From contig NZ_JAAEDM010000034.1 of the NCBI RefSeq assembly GCF_018129065.1, positions 1 to 44,662 on the forward strand: a DNA stretch of 44,662 nucleotides. The letters are read 5' to 3'. This document shows, in pieces, positions 23,422 through 32,391 of this stretch (position 1 is its first letter; each line of letters opens with the position of its first letter). A program made the position numbers and the translations under genes. The notes under the pieces are model-generated. The model was not told where the DNA came from, searched no databases, and saw nothing but the letters and a program-made list of their open reading frames with translations. The stretch comes from Neoroseomonas soli (GTDB taxonomy: Bacteria > Pseudomonadota > Alphaproteobacteria > Acetobacterales > Acetobacteraceae).

Positions 23422-25392
23422 ATGCCCGAATCCGCGTCGAGACCAGAAGCCGGGGCGCGGCCCCGTGCCGTCGCCCTGATCGGGCCGCAGGGCAGCGGCA
23501 AGTCCACCCTGTTCGACGCCCTGCTCACCGCGGCCGGCAGCCCGCCGCCGCGACGCCCGGGTGAGGCCCGCAGCCGCGCCATGGGCACCGAGACGCGTCT
23601 CGGCCATTGCGACTTCATGGGCGACCCCTGGGCCCTGCTGGACTGCCCCGGCTCGGTCGAATTCTCCTACGAAACCGCCGCGGCCCTCGCGGCCGCAGAC
23701 CTCGCCGTGGTCGTCTGCGACCCAAGCCCCGCCCGTGCCGCCGCCCTCGCCCCGGCCTTCCACGCCCTCGAACAGGCCGGGCTGCCGGCCATGGTCTTCG
23801 TCAACAAGGCCGATACGCTGGGGGAACAACACATCCGCGACACCCTCGCGGCGCTTCAGGCCCATTCGCGCCGCCCCCTCGTGCTGCGTCAGGTTCCGAT
23901 CCGCGAGAAGGGCGAGGTCACCGGCTATGTCGACCTGGTGAGCGAACGCGCCTATCGCTGGCGCAAGGGCGAGCCCTCCGAACTCATCCGCATGCCCGAA
24001 ACGATCGCGGCGCGCGAGGCCGAGGCCCGCGCCGCCCTTGCCGAGACGCTGGCCGACCACGATGACGCGCTGCTCGAGAAGGTGGTGGAGGACACCATCC
24101 CGGCGCCCGCGGACCTCTACCGCCCGCTGCACGCGGACATCGTCGCCGGCGCGGTCGATCCCGTCCTGATCGGTGCGGCCGAGAGGCGGCACGGCGTGCT
24201 CCGGCTGTGGAAGGCCCTGCGCCACGACGTACCGGCCCCGGAGGAGACCGCGGCGCGCCGCGGCATCGCGCCGGAAGGCGAACCGCTCGCCCAGGTGTTC
24301 CGCTCCGTCCATGCGGGGCATGGGGGCAAGCTCTCCTACGCCCGCATCTGGCGCGGGTCCTTCAAGGACGGCGCGACGGTCAACGGCTCGCGCATCGGCG
24401 GCATCTCCCGCTTCCCGGCGGGCGAGCCCGCCAAGGTGGGCGAGGCCGCCGCGGGCGAGATCGTCGCCCTCGGCCGGCTGGATTCGGTGCCGAGCGGCGC
24501 GGTCATTACGACCTCCGGCGCCGCGCCATCGCTGCCCTTCCCGGCCCCGCCCGCGCCGGTCTATGCGCTCGCCATCGCCACGGAGGACCGCAAGGACGAC
24601 GTGCGCCTCTCCGGCGCCCTCACGCGGCTGACGGAGGAGGATCCCTCCCTCTGCGTCACCCACGATCCCGAAGCGGGGCAGATCGTGCTCGCCGGGCAGG
24701 GCGACATCCATCTCGGCCACGCCGTGACACGCCTGGCGGAAGCGCACGGGCTGCGCGTCAGCACCTCCCGCCCACGCATCCCCTTCAAGGAGACCATCCG
24801 CGCCGCCGCGCGCCATCACGCCCGCCACCGACGCCAGACCGGCGGCCATGGCCAGTTCGCCGACGTGACGCTCGAAGTCGCGCCCCGCCCGCGCGGCGAG
24901 GGCTTCGCCTTCGAGGACCGCATCGTCGGCGGCGCCATCCCGCGCAAGTTCATCCCCGCCGTCGGCGACGCGGCAGAGGAAGCCGCGAAGAAGGGCCCGC
25001 TCGGCAATCCCGTGGTGGACATCGCGGTCACGCTGCATGACGGCGCCTTCCATTCCGTCGATTCCAGCGACATGGCCTTTGCCACCGCGACGCGCATGGC
25101 GATGCAGGAGGCATTGGCCAAGGCCGAGCCGGTGATGCTCGAACCGGTGGACCAGGTGACGGTGCTGGTGCCGCAGGACGCGACCGCGGCCGCGCAGCGG
25201 CTGCTGACCGGGCGGCGCGGCCAGATCCTCGGCTATGCGGAGAAGGAAGGTTGGCCGGGCTGGGACGAGGTGCAGGCGCTGGTGCCGGAAATGGAACTGC
25301 ACGACCTCATCATAGAATTGCGGTCGCAGACCATGGGGCTCGGCACCTATACGCGGCGCTTCGACCACCTCGCGGAGGCGCGAGGCAGATAG
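23422..25392 (+). CDS. elongation factor G-like GTPase with altered switch II
   Basis: 656 residues, shorter than classical EF-G (about 700). The G domain has P-loop GPQGSGKST (21-29), switch II DCPGSVEF (74-81) and NKAD (128-131). Domain II follows, with SYARIWRGSFKDG and the GEIVALGRLDSV block. Domains III-V include AGQGDIHLGHAVTRL, RRQTGGHGQFADVTLEVAPR and a C-terminal LRSQTMGLGTYTRRFDHLAE. In canonical EF-G switch II reads DTPGHVDF, so the catalytic His is Ser78 here, and the RGITI switch I motif is not recognisable. It belongs to the EF-G-like paralogue group, not the main translocase. Function unknown; a ribosome-linked role is likely. GGGAGG precedes the ATG. Confidence 0.9.
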   Translation: MPESASRPEAGARPRAVALIGPQGSGKSTLFDALLTAAGSPPPRRPGEARSRAMGTETRLGHCDFMGDPWALLDCPGSVEFSYETAAALAAADLAVVVCDPSPARAAALAPAFHALEQAGLPAMVFVNKADTLGEQHIRDTLAALQAHSRRPLVLRQVPIREKGEVTGYVDLVSERAYRWRKGEPSELIRMPETIAAREAEARAALAETLADHDDALLEKVVEDTIPAPADLYRPLHADIVAGAVDPVLIGAAERRHGVLRLWKALRHDVPAPEETAARRGIAPEGEPLAQVFRSVHAGHGGKLSYARIWRGSFKDGATVNGSRIGGISRFPAGEPAKVGEAAAGEIVALGRLDSVPSGAVITTSGAAPSLPFPAPPAPVYALAIATEDRKDDVRLSGALTRLTEEDPSLCVTHDPEAGQIVLAGQGDIHLGHAVTRLAEAHGLRVSTSRPRIPFKETIRAAARHHARHRRQTGGHGQFADVTLEVAPRPRGEGFAFEDRIVGGAIPRKFIPAVGDAAEEAAKKGPLGNPVVDIAVTLHDGAFHSVDSSDMAFATATRMAMQEALAKAEPVMLEPVDQVTVLVPQDATAAAQRLLTGRRGQILGYAEKEGWPGWDEVQALVPEMELHDLIIELRSQTMGLGTYTRRFDHLAEARGR

Positions 25393-25782
25393 GGCGCGGG
25401 GACGGCCCGCAGCGGCCGCGATCGCGGATCATGCGAAGGCCCAAGGGCCTTCGCATGACAGCCCGGCGGAGATCGGCCCTTCAGTTCACCAGGCACGCCA
25501 CCCCCGCTCCCGGCGAGCCTCGCCACGACCCTCTCGTGCGGCCACGTTCCTCGCCGCCGAATCATCCTGGACCGGATGTCGCCGGATTCCCTGCGCGCGA
25601 CGAGGCCGCTCTCGAGGCCGAACGGCCACCGGCTCACATGCGGCCGACGCCCCTTCCGCAGCAGCTCCCCGAGATCCACCGCGACCGGGGGCACCACCAT
25701 CGGGCGCGCCGCGATCGCGCCCCCCTTCCCCTCGGCGCGTCGCGTGGCACACTCCGCCCCACAGCAAAGGGAACGCCACTTC
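25393..25782. other. 390-bp intergenic region before the ThDP enzyme
   Basis: No gene supported on either strand; frames here are Arg/Pro-rich without recognisable domains. It contains a strong palindrome (25429-25458) near the end of the EF-G-like gene. A purine-rich AAAGGGAACG just before the ATG at 25783 may serve as a weak ribosome-binding site. Confidence 0.5.
25429..25458. terminator. perfect palindrome after the EF-G-like gene
   Basis: TCATGCGAAGGCCC (25429-25442) and GGGCCTTCGCATGA (25445-25458) form a perfect 14-bp inverted repeat separated by AA. It lies 36 nt after the stop. No T-run follows. It may terminate transcription; a similar GAAGGCC/GGCCTT type hairpin lies after the next gene at 27492-27513. 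Confidence 0.5.
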
Positions 25783-27459
25783 ATGGAAAGCCAGTACACC
25801 GTCGCAGATCTCGTCGCGGATATCCTGCCGCGCATGGGGGTTTCGACCGTCTTCGGCATCGTCTCCGTGCACAACATCCCGATGCTGGACGCGATCGGGC
25901 AACGCAATGCGCTGCGCTACGTGATGGCGCGCGGCGAGATGGGCGGCGCGCACATGGCCGATGCCTATGCGCGCGTGACCGGGCATCTCGGCGTCCTGTT
26001 CACCTCGACCGGGCCCGGCATGGCCAACGCCATCCCCGGCCTGGTGGAGGCGCGCTTCGCCGGCAGCCCGGTGCTGCACATCACCGGGCAGACGGCGACG
26101 AAGCATATCGACCGCGACGCCGGCACGGTGCACGACGTGCCGGGGCAGACGGCGATGCTCGCCGCGGCCTGCAAGGCCGCCTATCGCGTGCGCACGGCGA
26201 ACGAGGCCTTCGGCGTGCTGGTGCGCGCGGCGGCCGAGGCACTCTCCGCCCCGCGCGGCCCGGTGAGCGTGGAGATCCCGATCGACCTGCAGCGCACGCC
26301 GACCGCGCGGCCCGCGGGCCTCGACGCGCTGGAACTGCCGATCGCCGCGCCGCTGCCGCCGAGCCCGGCGGAACTCGATGCCGCCGCCGAGATCCTGGCC
26401 GGCGCGAAGCGGCCGATGCTGTGGCTCGGCAATGGCGCGAAGCAGGCGCGCGCGGCGGCGATGCGGCTGATGGACCTGGGCTTTGGCGCGGTGTCGTCCT
26501 GGAACGGGCGCGGCACGATCCCCGAGGACCATCCGATGACCCTCGGCGGCATGCACGGCAACGGATCGCCGCGCGTACAGGATTTCTACGGCAGCGTGGA
26601 TGCGATGCTCGTCGTCGGGTCCCGCCTGCGCGGGCACGAGACGGGCGACTTCTCCATGAAGTTGCCGAAGACGCTGATCCATGTGGACAGCGACGCCACC
26701 GCCAATGGCCGCACCTATCCGAACAGCCTGTTCGTGCATGGCGACGCGGCGCTGGCGATGGAAGGCATCGCGGACCGGCTCGCCGGCAAGGCCTCGGTCG
26801 ATGCCGGCTTCGCCGCGGACTTCGCCGCGATGAAGGCGCGCGCGCGTGAGGAATACCTCGCGACCCTCGGCCCCTACGCCCCCTTCCCCGATGCGATTCG
26901 CGCCGCCCTGCCGCGCGACGGCGTCTGGGTGCGCGACGTCACCATCTCCAACTCCACCTGGGGCAACCGCATCTTCCCGCTCTACGACCCGCGCAACTCC
27001 GTCTATCCCGTGGGCGCGGCGATCGGACCGGGCCTCGCGCTCGGCATCGGCGCCTCGATCGCGGCGCAGGGGCGCAAGACCATCGCGATGTGCGGCGATG
27101 GCGGCTTCTCGCTGGGCATGTGCGAACTCTGGACCGTCGCGCAGGAGAAGCCCGACCTCGTCACCATGGTGATGAACGACGGCGGTTACGGCGTGATCCG
27201 CCACATCCAGGACGCGGTCGCCGACGGGCGGCAGTTCGGCGACAACCTGCTGACCCCGGACCTGCAGGGGCTCGCGGCACTGGCGGGGCTGCCCTTCTTC
27301 CGGGTGTCGAGCGCGGAGACGGTCGGCACGGTGCTGGCGCAGGCGCTGGCGGTGAAGGGACCGGCGCTGGTGGAAGTGGATATGCGCGCGATCGGGGCGG
27401 TGCCGCCCTATGCGCCGTATTCCACCATGGGGAAGCACGCGGAGAGGGCGCGCGCGTAG
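25783..27459 (+). CDS. thiamine-diphosphate-dependent enzyme, acetolactate synthase/benzoylformate decarboxylase family
   Basis: 558 residues with the three standard domains. The N-terminal PYR domain has RGEMGGAHMADAYARVTG, keeping the cofactor-activating Glu. The central domain contains AKRPMLWLGNGAKQARAA. The C-terminal PP domain has the ThDP/Mg motif GDGGFSLGMCELWTVAQ followed by MVMNDGGYGVIRH. The FAD-binding features of true acetolactate synthase are not obvious and there is no regulatory subunit gene next to it, so a decarboxylase or carboligase acting on a 2-oxo acid is as likely. ATG 25783 gives the family N-terminus (TVADLVADILPRMGV). Substrate unknown; it appears monocistronic. Confidence 0.88.
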   Translation: MESQYTVADLVADILPRMGVSTVFGIVSVHNIPMLDAIGQRNALRYVMARGEMGGAHMADAYARVTGHLGVLFTSTGPGMANAIPGLVEARFAGSPVLHITGQTATKHIDRDAGTVHDVPGQTAMLAAACKAAYRVRTANEAFGVLVRAAAEALSAPRGPVSVEIPIDLQRTPTARPAGLDALELPIAAPLPPSPAELDAAAEILAGAKRPMLWLGNGAKQARAAAMRLMDLGFGAVSSWNGRGTIPEDHPMTLGGMHGNGSPRVQDFYGSVDAMLVVGSRLRGHETGDFSMKLPKTLIHVDSDATANGRTYPNSLFVHGDAALAMEGIADRLAGKASVDAGFAADFAAMKARAREEYLATLGPYAPFPDAIRAALPRDGVWVRDVTISNSTWGNRIFPLYDPRNSVYPVGAAIGPGLALGIGASIAAQGRKTIAMCGDGGFSLGMCELWTVAQEKPDLVTMVMNDGGYGVIRHIQDAVADGRQFGDNLLTPDLQGLAALAGLPFFRVSSAETVGTVLAQALAVKGPALVEVDMRAIGAVPPYAPYSTMGKHAERARA

Positions 27460-27462
27460 GAA

Positions 27463-27513
27463 CCGGAGGGCCCTGCCCTCCGGACCACCCGGCAAAGGCC
27501 GAAAGGCCTTTGC
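27463..27513. terminator. double hairpin after the ThDP enzyme
   Basis: First hairpin CCGGAGGGC (27463-27471) with GCCCTCCGG (27475-27483). Second GCAAAGGCC (27492-27500) with GGCCTTTGC (27505-27513) around a GAAA tetraloop. It lies between convergent genes and is a good transcription end for either strand. Confidence 0.6.
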
Positions 27514-27552
27514 AAACCATGACCGGGTACCGGGGACGAAGGGCTTCCCCGG

Positions 27553-28728
27553 CTACCTCGCGAGCACCCGCCGCGCCGTCCACCCTGCCAAGCCGCACCC
27601 CGCGATCACCGCCGCCATCGGCACCGCCGTCCCATCCTGCAGCGCGCCGAGTATCGCGCCGACGCCCGCGCCGATCCCAAACTGCAGCGTGCCCATCAGC
27701 GCGGATGCACTGCCCGCCACCGCGCCATGCGGCCCCATCCCAAGCGCGGTCGTCAGCGGCATGACGGCCCCAATCATCGCGATATAGCCAAACAACGCCA
27801 CGAGCAGCGTCGCGAAACCGCCGATGCCCGTCGCGGTCACAAACACCAGGGTCAGCCCCGACAGCAGCGGCACCCACAGCACCACTGGCAGCAGCCGCGC
27901 CGGCGCGACGCGTTGCGCCAGCCGCCCCACCACCTGCCCCGTCACCATGATGCCAAGCGCATTCGCCCCGAAATAGAACCCGAACTGCCCCGCCGAAACG
28001 CCATGCAGTTCCATGAACACGAAGGGCGAGCCGCTGATGTAAGCGAACATCCCGCCAATGATGAACCCGCCCGTCAGCGCGTGCCCCATGAAGCGCCGAT
28101 TGCCGAGCAGCCCGCGCCAGACACCCGCCACCTCCGCCACGCCGCCGCGGCGTCGGCGTTCCAATGGCAGGCTCTCCGGCAGGAACAGCGCGATCACGGT
28201 GAACATCGTCGCGCCATAGGCCGCCAACAGCCAGAAGATGCCGCGCCAGCCGAAGACCGGCAGCACCGCGCCGCCGACCATCGGCGCGACGATCGGCGCC
28301 ACGCCCATCACGAGCATGATCTGCGCCATCAGGTGAACCGAGCCTCGTTCATCCGTCACGTCGCGCACCACGGCGCGCGCGATGACCATGCCCGCGCAGC
28401 CGCCAAGCGCCTGCACCAGTCGCGCCACGGTCAGCGCCTGGATGTCCGGCGCCAGCGCGCAGGCGACCGCTGCGACCGTGTAGAGGCCCAACCCGGCGAA
28501 AAGCGGCCCGCGCCGCCCGTACCTGTCCGCCAGAGGTCCATAGACCACCTGCCCGCAGGCCAGGCCCAGGAAGTAGATCGCCAGCGTCCCCTGCACCGCC
28601 CCCGGCGAGGCGCCCAGCGACGCCCCCAGCGCCGGCAGCGCAGGCAGGTACATGTCGATCGAGAAAGGCCCGATCCCTGCCAGCGCGCCAAGGACCAGCG
28701 CGAGGCGACGATGGCTCGGCGCGCTCAC
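27553..28728 (-). CDS. Bcr/CflA-type MFS drug resistance transporter
   Basis: 391 residues, about 12 membrane helices. Family signature [20 protein letters not shown] at the N-terminus, MFS motif A region [16 protein letters not shown], and the drug/H+ antiporter stretch [19 protein letters not shown]. Late helices include [20 protein letters not shown]. It would export toxic compounds or metabolites by proton antiport. Start is a GTG at 28728 overlapping the stop of the upstream gene (GTGA), implying coupling with the DapA-like enzyme; such coupling hints that the exporter could relate to that enzyme's metabolite, but this is speculation. Confidence 0.92.
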   Translation of the reverse strand: MSAPSHRRLALVLGALAGIGPFSIDMYLPALPALGASLGASPGAVQGTLAIYFLGLACGQVVYGPLADRYGRRGPLFAGLGLYTVAAVACALAPDIQALTVARLVQALGGCAGMVIARAVVRDVTDERGSVHLMAQIMLVMGVAPIVAPMVGGAVLPVFGWRGIFWLLAAYGATMFTVIALFLPESLPLERRRRGGVAEVAGVWRGLLGNRRFMGHALTGGFIIGGMFAYISGSPFVFMELHGVSAGQFGFYFGANALGIMVTGQVVGRLAQRVAPARLLPVVLWVPLLSGLTLVFVTATGIGGFATLLVALFGYIAMIGAVMPLTTALGMGPHGAVAGSASALMGTLQFGIGAGVGAILGALQDGTAVPMAAVIAGCGLAGWTARRVLAR

Positions 28729-29627
28729 GCCCGGGGCGCGGCGGACAGCGCCTCGGCGGCGAGCGCCAGGGCCTGTTCCACCGCCGCGCGGCCTTCCGCC
28801 GAAAGCGGCGCCTGCGGCGGCACCGGGTCGCCCACGGCGAAGCCCTGGATCTGCAACGCGCCCTTGATGCAGGCGGCGAGCGAATGCGCGGCGAACAACT
28901 CGTTCACCCGCCACAGCGCCCGCTGCAGCGTCATCGCCGCATCCCACTTCCCGGCACGGCACAGTTCGTACAGGCGCACGCTCTCGCGCGGGATCGCGCA
29001 GGCCGGCCCGGCCATCCAGCCCTTGCCGCCGATCATCATCACCGCGGTCGTGATGTGCGCCGAGGCTGCGAAGACCTCGAGCCGCCCGCCCGTGCGGTTC
29101 AGGATGGACAGCAGCCGCCCGGTATTGGTCGACGCATCCTTGATGCCCACGATGCGCGGGTGCTGCGACAGCCTGTCGATCGCCGGCAGCGTCAGGTCGG
29201 ACCGCTGGAAGTTCGGATTGGTGTAGAGCACCACCGGCTTGTCGGTCGCATCCGCGATGGCCGTGAAGTACGCGACCACCGCGGCCTCGGAGAGCGGGAA
29301 ATAGGCTTCGAGGATCGCGAGGATCCCATCCGCGCCGATCGCCGCATAATCCTTCGCCTGGCGCACCGCATCGGCCGTGGTGGTCGCGGCGACGCCGGCC
29401 ACCACCGGCACGCGGCCCTTCGCCTGGTCCACCACGACCTCGATGATCCGCCGCCGCTGCGCCGTGTCGAGGTAGGCGAATTCCCCCGTGCTGCCGAGGG
29501 GCGTCAACCCGTGCACACCGGCCGCGATCAGGTGGTCCACCAATCGACGGAGTTCGCCCTCCAGCACCGCGCCGTCCGGCGCGACGGGGGAAACGAGATA
29601 GGGAAAGACGCCGTGAAACGCGCTCAT
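28725..29627 (-). CDS. DapA-superfamily lyase/aldolase
   Basis: 300 residues, class I aldolase barrel of the dihydrodipicolinate synthase/N-acetylneuraminate lyase superfamily. Features: TPLGSTGEF (42-50; the usual GTTGE is GSTGE), YTNPN with the conserved Tyr135, and GIKDAS with Schiff-base Lys163. True DapA residues for aspartate semialdehyde binding are not obvious, and the context is not lysine biosynthesis, so a catabolic lyase acting on a pyruvate- or 2-oxo-acid-derived substrate is likelier. ATG overlaps the cbpM stop (ATGA). Confidence 0.88.
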   Translation of the reverse strand: MSAFHGVFPYLVSPVAPDGAVLEGELRRLVDHLIAAGVHGLTPLGSTGEFAYLDTAQRRRIIEVVVDQAKGRVPVVAGVAATTTADAVRQAKDYAAIGADGILAILEAYFPLSEAAVVAYFTAIADATDKPVVLYTNPNFQRSDLTLPAIDRLSQHPRIVGIKDASTNTGRLLSILNRTGGRLEVFAASAHITTAVMMIGGKGWMAGPACAIPRESVRLYELCRAGKWDAAMTLQRALWRVNELFAAHSLAACIKGALQIQGFAVGDPVPPQAPLSAEGRAAVEQALALAAEALSAAPRA

Positions 29628-29953
29628 GCCGATCCTTCATCCAATTCGCGCAGCACCACCAGGATCTCCTGGCGCGCCGGTTCGGGCAGGCCATGCACCG
29701 CGGTAGCCACCCGGCGCAGCGCCTGCCGCAGCCCGTGGATCTGGTCGAGGAGGTCGAGAGCCACGCTCACGCCCTCCTCGTTGACGCCCATCGCCTCGCG
29801 CAGGTCGCGGATCAGGCAGGCGCGGGCGAGGTCGGCCTCGGTGTAGCCCGGCGCCTCGGTGGCGCGCGGCGCGATCCAGCCTGCGGCGATCCAGCTTTCA
29901 ATCGTCGTTGCTTGCAGGTGCAGCCGGCGCAGCCTGTCGGTGTCCTCGGCCAT
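29624..29953 (-). CDS. cbpM: chaperone modulator CbpM
   Basis: 109 residues from ATG 29953, 1 nt after the cbpA stop. MerR-like N-terminal helix-turn-helix region ([14 protein letters not shown]) followed by a helical domain ([20 protein letters not shown]), the layout of CbpM/YccD proteins that bind the J-domain of CbpA and restrain it. Its position directly after cbpA supports the call. Confidence 0.88.
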   Translation of the reverse strand: MAEDTDRLRRLHLQATTIESWIAAGWIAPRATEAPGYTEADLARACLIRDLREAMGVNEEGVSVALDLLDQIHGLRQALRRVATAVHGLPEPARQEILVVLRELDEGSA

Positions 29954-29954
29954 G

Positions 29955-30881
29955 TCAGCCCTCCATCCCCGCGCGCGGGTTCTGCGCCTTGCCGGCCGCC
30001 CAGCGCTCGGCAAAGGCTTCGAGCTCGGCGTCCGGCGTGTCCGGCAGCACCAGTCGCAGCGTCACGAAGGCGTCGCCGCGCGTACCGTCCTTCCGCCGCA
30101 CGCCGCGCCCCTTCAGCCGCAGCACCGTGCCGGTGTTGGACCCCTTGGGCACCGTCACCATCACCGGCCCGGCCGGTGTCGGCACCTCGACCTTCGCGCC
30201 CAGCACCGCCTCCGGCAGCGTCACCGGCAGGTCGAGGAGGATGTCGTCGTCGCGGCGCGTGAAGTGCCGGTGCTCCCCGATGCTGACTTCCACCAGAAGG
30301 TCGCCGGCCGGGCCGCCGCCAAGGCCGGGAGATCCCTTGCCGCGCAGGCGCAGCACCTGGCCTTCGCGCGTGCCGGGCGGAATGGTCACGTCCACCGTGC
30401 TGCCATCCGGCAGGGTCACGCGCTTCGTGCCGCCGTTCACCGCATCGAGGAATTCGATGTCGAGGCGGGCATGGATGTCGCCGCCCTGCATGCGGAACTG
30501 CGCCCCGCCCCCTCGCCGCCGCCCGCCGCGACCGAAGAGCGCGCCGAGCAACTCGTCCTCATCGACCATGTCGGCGAAGCCGGCATCGGTCTGATAGGCG
30601 CCGGCGCCGCCGGCGTGGTCGCGGTAGTAGTGCGGCGGCGGCTCGGGCGGCCGCTCCTGGCCCGCAGCGTCGATCTCGCCCCGGTCGAAGCGGCCACGCT
30701 TCTCGGGATCGCCGAGGATGTCATTGGCGGCGGAAACCGCCTTGAACTTGTCCTCCGCCGCCTTGTCGCCCGGATTGAGGTCCGGATGCAGCTTGCGCGC
30801 GAGCGCCCTGTAGGCCTTGCGGATCGCGTCCTGCGACGCGTCGCGCTTCACGCCCAGGACGTCGTAGGGATCCTCGTTCAC
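29955..30881 (-). CDS. cbpA: DnaJ-class co-chaperone CbpA
   Basis: 308 residues. The J-domain covers about 1-70 with the HPD motif (KLHPDLNPGD). A Gly/Arg-rich linker (FGRGGRRRGGG) follows. Two C-terminal substrate-binding domains come next (LDIEFLDAVNGGTKRVTLPD, VTIPPGTREGQVLRLRGKG, then VTVPKGSNTGTVLRLKGRG). There is no zinc-finger (no CxxCxGxG repeats), so it is CbpA-type rather than DnaJ. GTG 30881 is chosen for the GAGGAGG upstream and because NEDPYDVLGV is the canonical N-terminus. It stimulates DnaK ATPase. First gene of a four-gene unit with cbpM, the DapA-like gene and the MFS gene. Confidence 0.94.
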   Translation of the reverse strand: MNEDPYDVLGVKRDASQDAIRKAYRALARKLHPDLNPGDKAAEDKFKAVSAANDILGDPEKRGRFDRGEIDAAGQERPPEPPPHYYRDHAGGAGAYQTDAGFADMVDEDELLGALFGRGGRRRGGGAQFRMQGGDIHARLDIEFLDAVNGGTKRVTLPDGSTVDVTIPPGTREGQVLRLRGKGSPGLGGGPAGDLLVEVSIGEHRHFTRRDDDILLDLPVTLPEAVLGAKVEVPTPAGPVMVTVPKGSNTGTVLRLKGRGVRRKDGTRGDAFVTLRLVLPDTPDAELEAFAERWAAGKAQNPRAGMEG

Positions 30882-30910
30882 GATGCCTCCTCGTGCCGGC
30901 TGGAGCAGGC

Positions 30911-30938
30911 CCCGATCAGGTGGACTCACCTGATCGGG
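30911..30938. terminator. perfect 12-bp hairpin between the M20 peptidase gene and cbpA
   Basis: CCCGATCAGGTG (30911-30922) with CACCTGATCGGG (30927-30938), loop GACT. On the minus strand it lies about 65 nt after the peptidase stop and 30 nt before the cbpA GTG. It could terminate the upstream operon or act in the cbpA leader. No clear T-run. Confidence 0.5.
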
Positions 30939-31002
30939 TAAAGATGCTGGCGAAAACCAGGGCTTGGAGCGGCCGCCGTGAGCCCTTGCGAACGGAAGCC
31001 GT

Positions 31003-32391
31003 CTAGCCCCCGGCGAGCGCCCCGAGCAGCCGGACATGGCTGTCGATGCCCTTCTCGAAGCAGTTCAGGTCGAACTTCTCGTTCGGGCTGTGCACCTGGT
31101 CGTCGTCGAGGCCGAAGCCAACCAGCAGGCTGTCGAGCCCGAGAATCCTCTTCATGCTGCTGACCACAGGGATCGATCCGCCGCAGCCCATCAGCACCGC
31201 CGGCCGGCCGAAGGTCGCTTCCAACGCGCCCTTCGCGGCCGTGATGTAGGGGCTGTCGGCCGGCACCTCGATGCCCTCGCTCATGCTGAACACCTGGATC
31301 GAGACCTGCGCGTCATCCGGCAGGCGCGCGACGATGAAGTCGCGCAGGCCCGCGAGCACCTTCGTCGGGCTCTGCCCCGGCACCAGGCGGAAGGACACCT
31401 TCGCATGGGCTTCGGCCGGGATGACGGTCTTGGAACCTTCCCCCATGTAGCCGCCCCAGATGCCGTTGACGTCCGCCGTCGGCCGCGCCCAAAGCCGTTC
31501 CAGCGCGCCGCGGCCGAGTTCGCCCGCCGGCACGGACAGCCCGACGCCCCCGAGGAACGCCTTCTCGTCGAAGTTCAGCGCATCCCATTGCTTCCGCAGT
31601 GCCTCGGGCAGGTCCGGCACTTCGTCGTAGAAGCCCGGGATCAGGATCTCGCCGCTCTCGTCCTTCAGGTCGCCGAGGATGCGCGTCAGCAGGTTGATCG
31701 GGTTCAGCGCGGACCCGCCGAACAGGCCGGAATGCAGGTCCTTGTTCGCCGCGCGGATGTCGATCTGGGTGTAGAGCATGCCGCGCAGCCGCGTGCTGAT
31801 CGCCGGCGTCTTCGCGTCCCACTGGTTGGTGTCGGACACCACGGCGAGGTCGGCACGCAGTTCCTCGACATTCTCCTCCAGGAATTCCGCGAGGTTGCGG
31901 GAACCGATCTCCTCCTCGCCTTCCACCAGCACACTGACGCGGCAGGGCGGGCCGCCGGCGGTCTCGTGCCAGAAGCGCAGCGCCTCGAGCCAGGTCATGG
32001 TCTGGCCCTTGTCGTCCACCGCGCCACGCGCGACCACGCGCGGGCCGTTGGGGCCGTCCGTCAGCACCGGCTCGAAGGGCGGGCTGGTCCAGAGTTCCAG
32101 CGGCTCCGGCGGCTGCACGTCGTAGTGCCCGTAGTAGAGCAGGTGCCGCCCGCCGCCCGTCGGGCCGGGATGATGACCGACCACCACCGGATGGCCCTTG
32201 GTCTCGCGCACATTCGCGGTGAAGCCGATGGCGCGCAGTTGCTCGCACACCCATTCGGCCGCCCTGCGGCAATCGCCGGCATGCTTGGGCTGCGCAGAGA
32301 CGGAGGGAATGCGCAGCAGTTCGAACCAGCGCGCGCGGGATTCCTCACGCCGCGCGGCGGCGTGGGCGAGAACGGTATCGACGGTGCTCAT
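31003..32391 (-). CDS. M20 family metallopeptidase (dipeptidase)
   Basis: 462 residues. Metal ligands are visible: YYGHYDVQP (His89), GAVDDKGQ (126-127), EGEEEIGS (158-164) and a C-terminal His in DDDQVHSPNEKFDL. A dimerisation lid lies between. It resembles the large M20 dipeptidases (CNDP/PepV-like) that hydrolyse dipeptides with two metal ions in the cytoplasm; no signal peptide. ATG 32391 overlaps the acyl-CoA ligase stop (ATGA). Last gene of the hydratase-ligase-peptidase unit. Confidence 0.93.
   Translation of the reverse strand: MSTVDTVLAHAAARREESRARWFELLRIPSVSAQPKHAGDCRRAAEWVCEQLRAIGFTANVRETKGHPVVVGHHPGPTGGGRHLLYYGHYDVQPPEPLELWTSPPFEPVLTDGPNGPRVVARGAVDDKGQTMTWLEALRFWHETAGGPPCRVSVLVEGEEEIGSRNLAEFLEENVEELRADLAVVSDTNQWDAKTPAISTRLRGMLYTQIDIRAANKDLHSGLFGGSALNPINLLTRILGDLKDESGEILIPGFYDEVPDLPEALRKQWDALNFDEKAFLGGVGLSVPAGELGRGALERLWARPTADVNGIWGGYMGEGSKTVIPAEAHAKVSFRLVPGQSPTKVLAGLRDFIVARLPDDAQVSIQVFSMSEGIEVPADSPYITAAKGALEATFGRPAVLMGCGGSIPVVSSMKRILGLDSLLVGFGLDDDQVHSPNEKFDLNCFEKGIDSHVRLLGALAGG

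Noticed and set aside
25486..25782. possible minus-strand coding region before the ThDP enzyme
   Set aside because: Frames are open but Arg/Pro-rich, without recognisable domain, signal or ribosome site; most likely noncoding.
25783..27459. assignment as IlvB/IlvI acetolactate synthase
   Set aside because: No small regulatory subunit gene nearby and FAD-site features not evident; kept at family level despite ilvE being in the window about 7.5 kb away.
28725..29627. DapA-like gene as true 4-hydroxy-tetrahydrodipicolinate synthase
   Set aside because: Not in a lysine context and the GTTGE motif is changed to GSTGE; superfamily membership only is supported.
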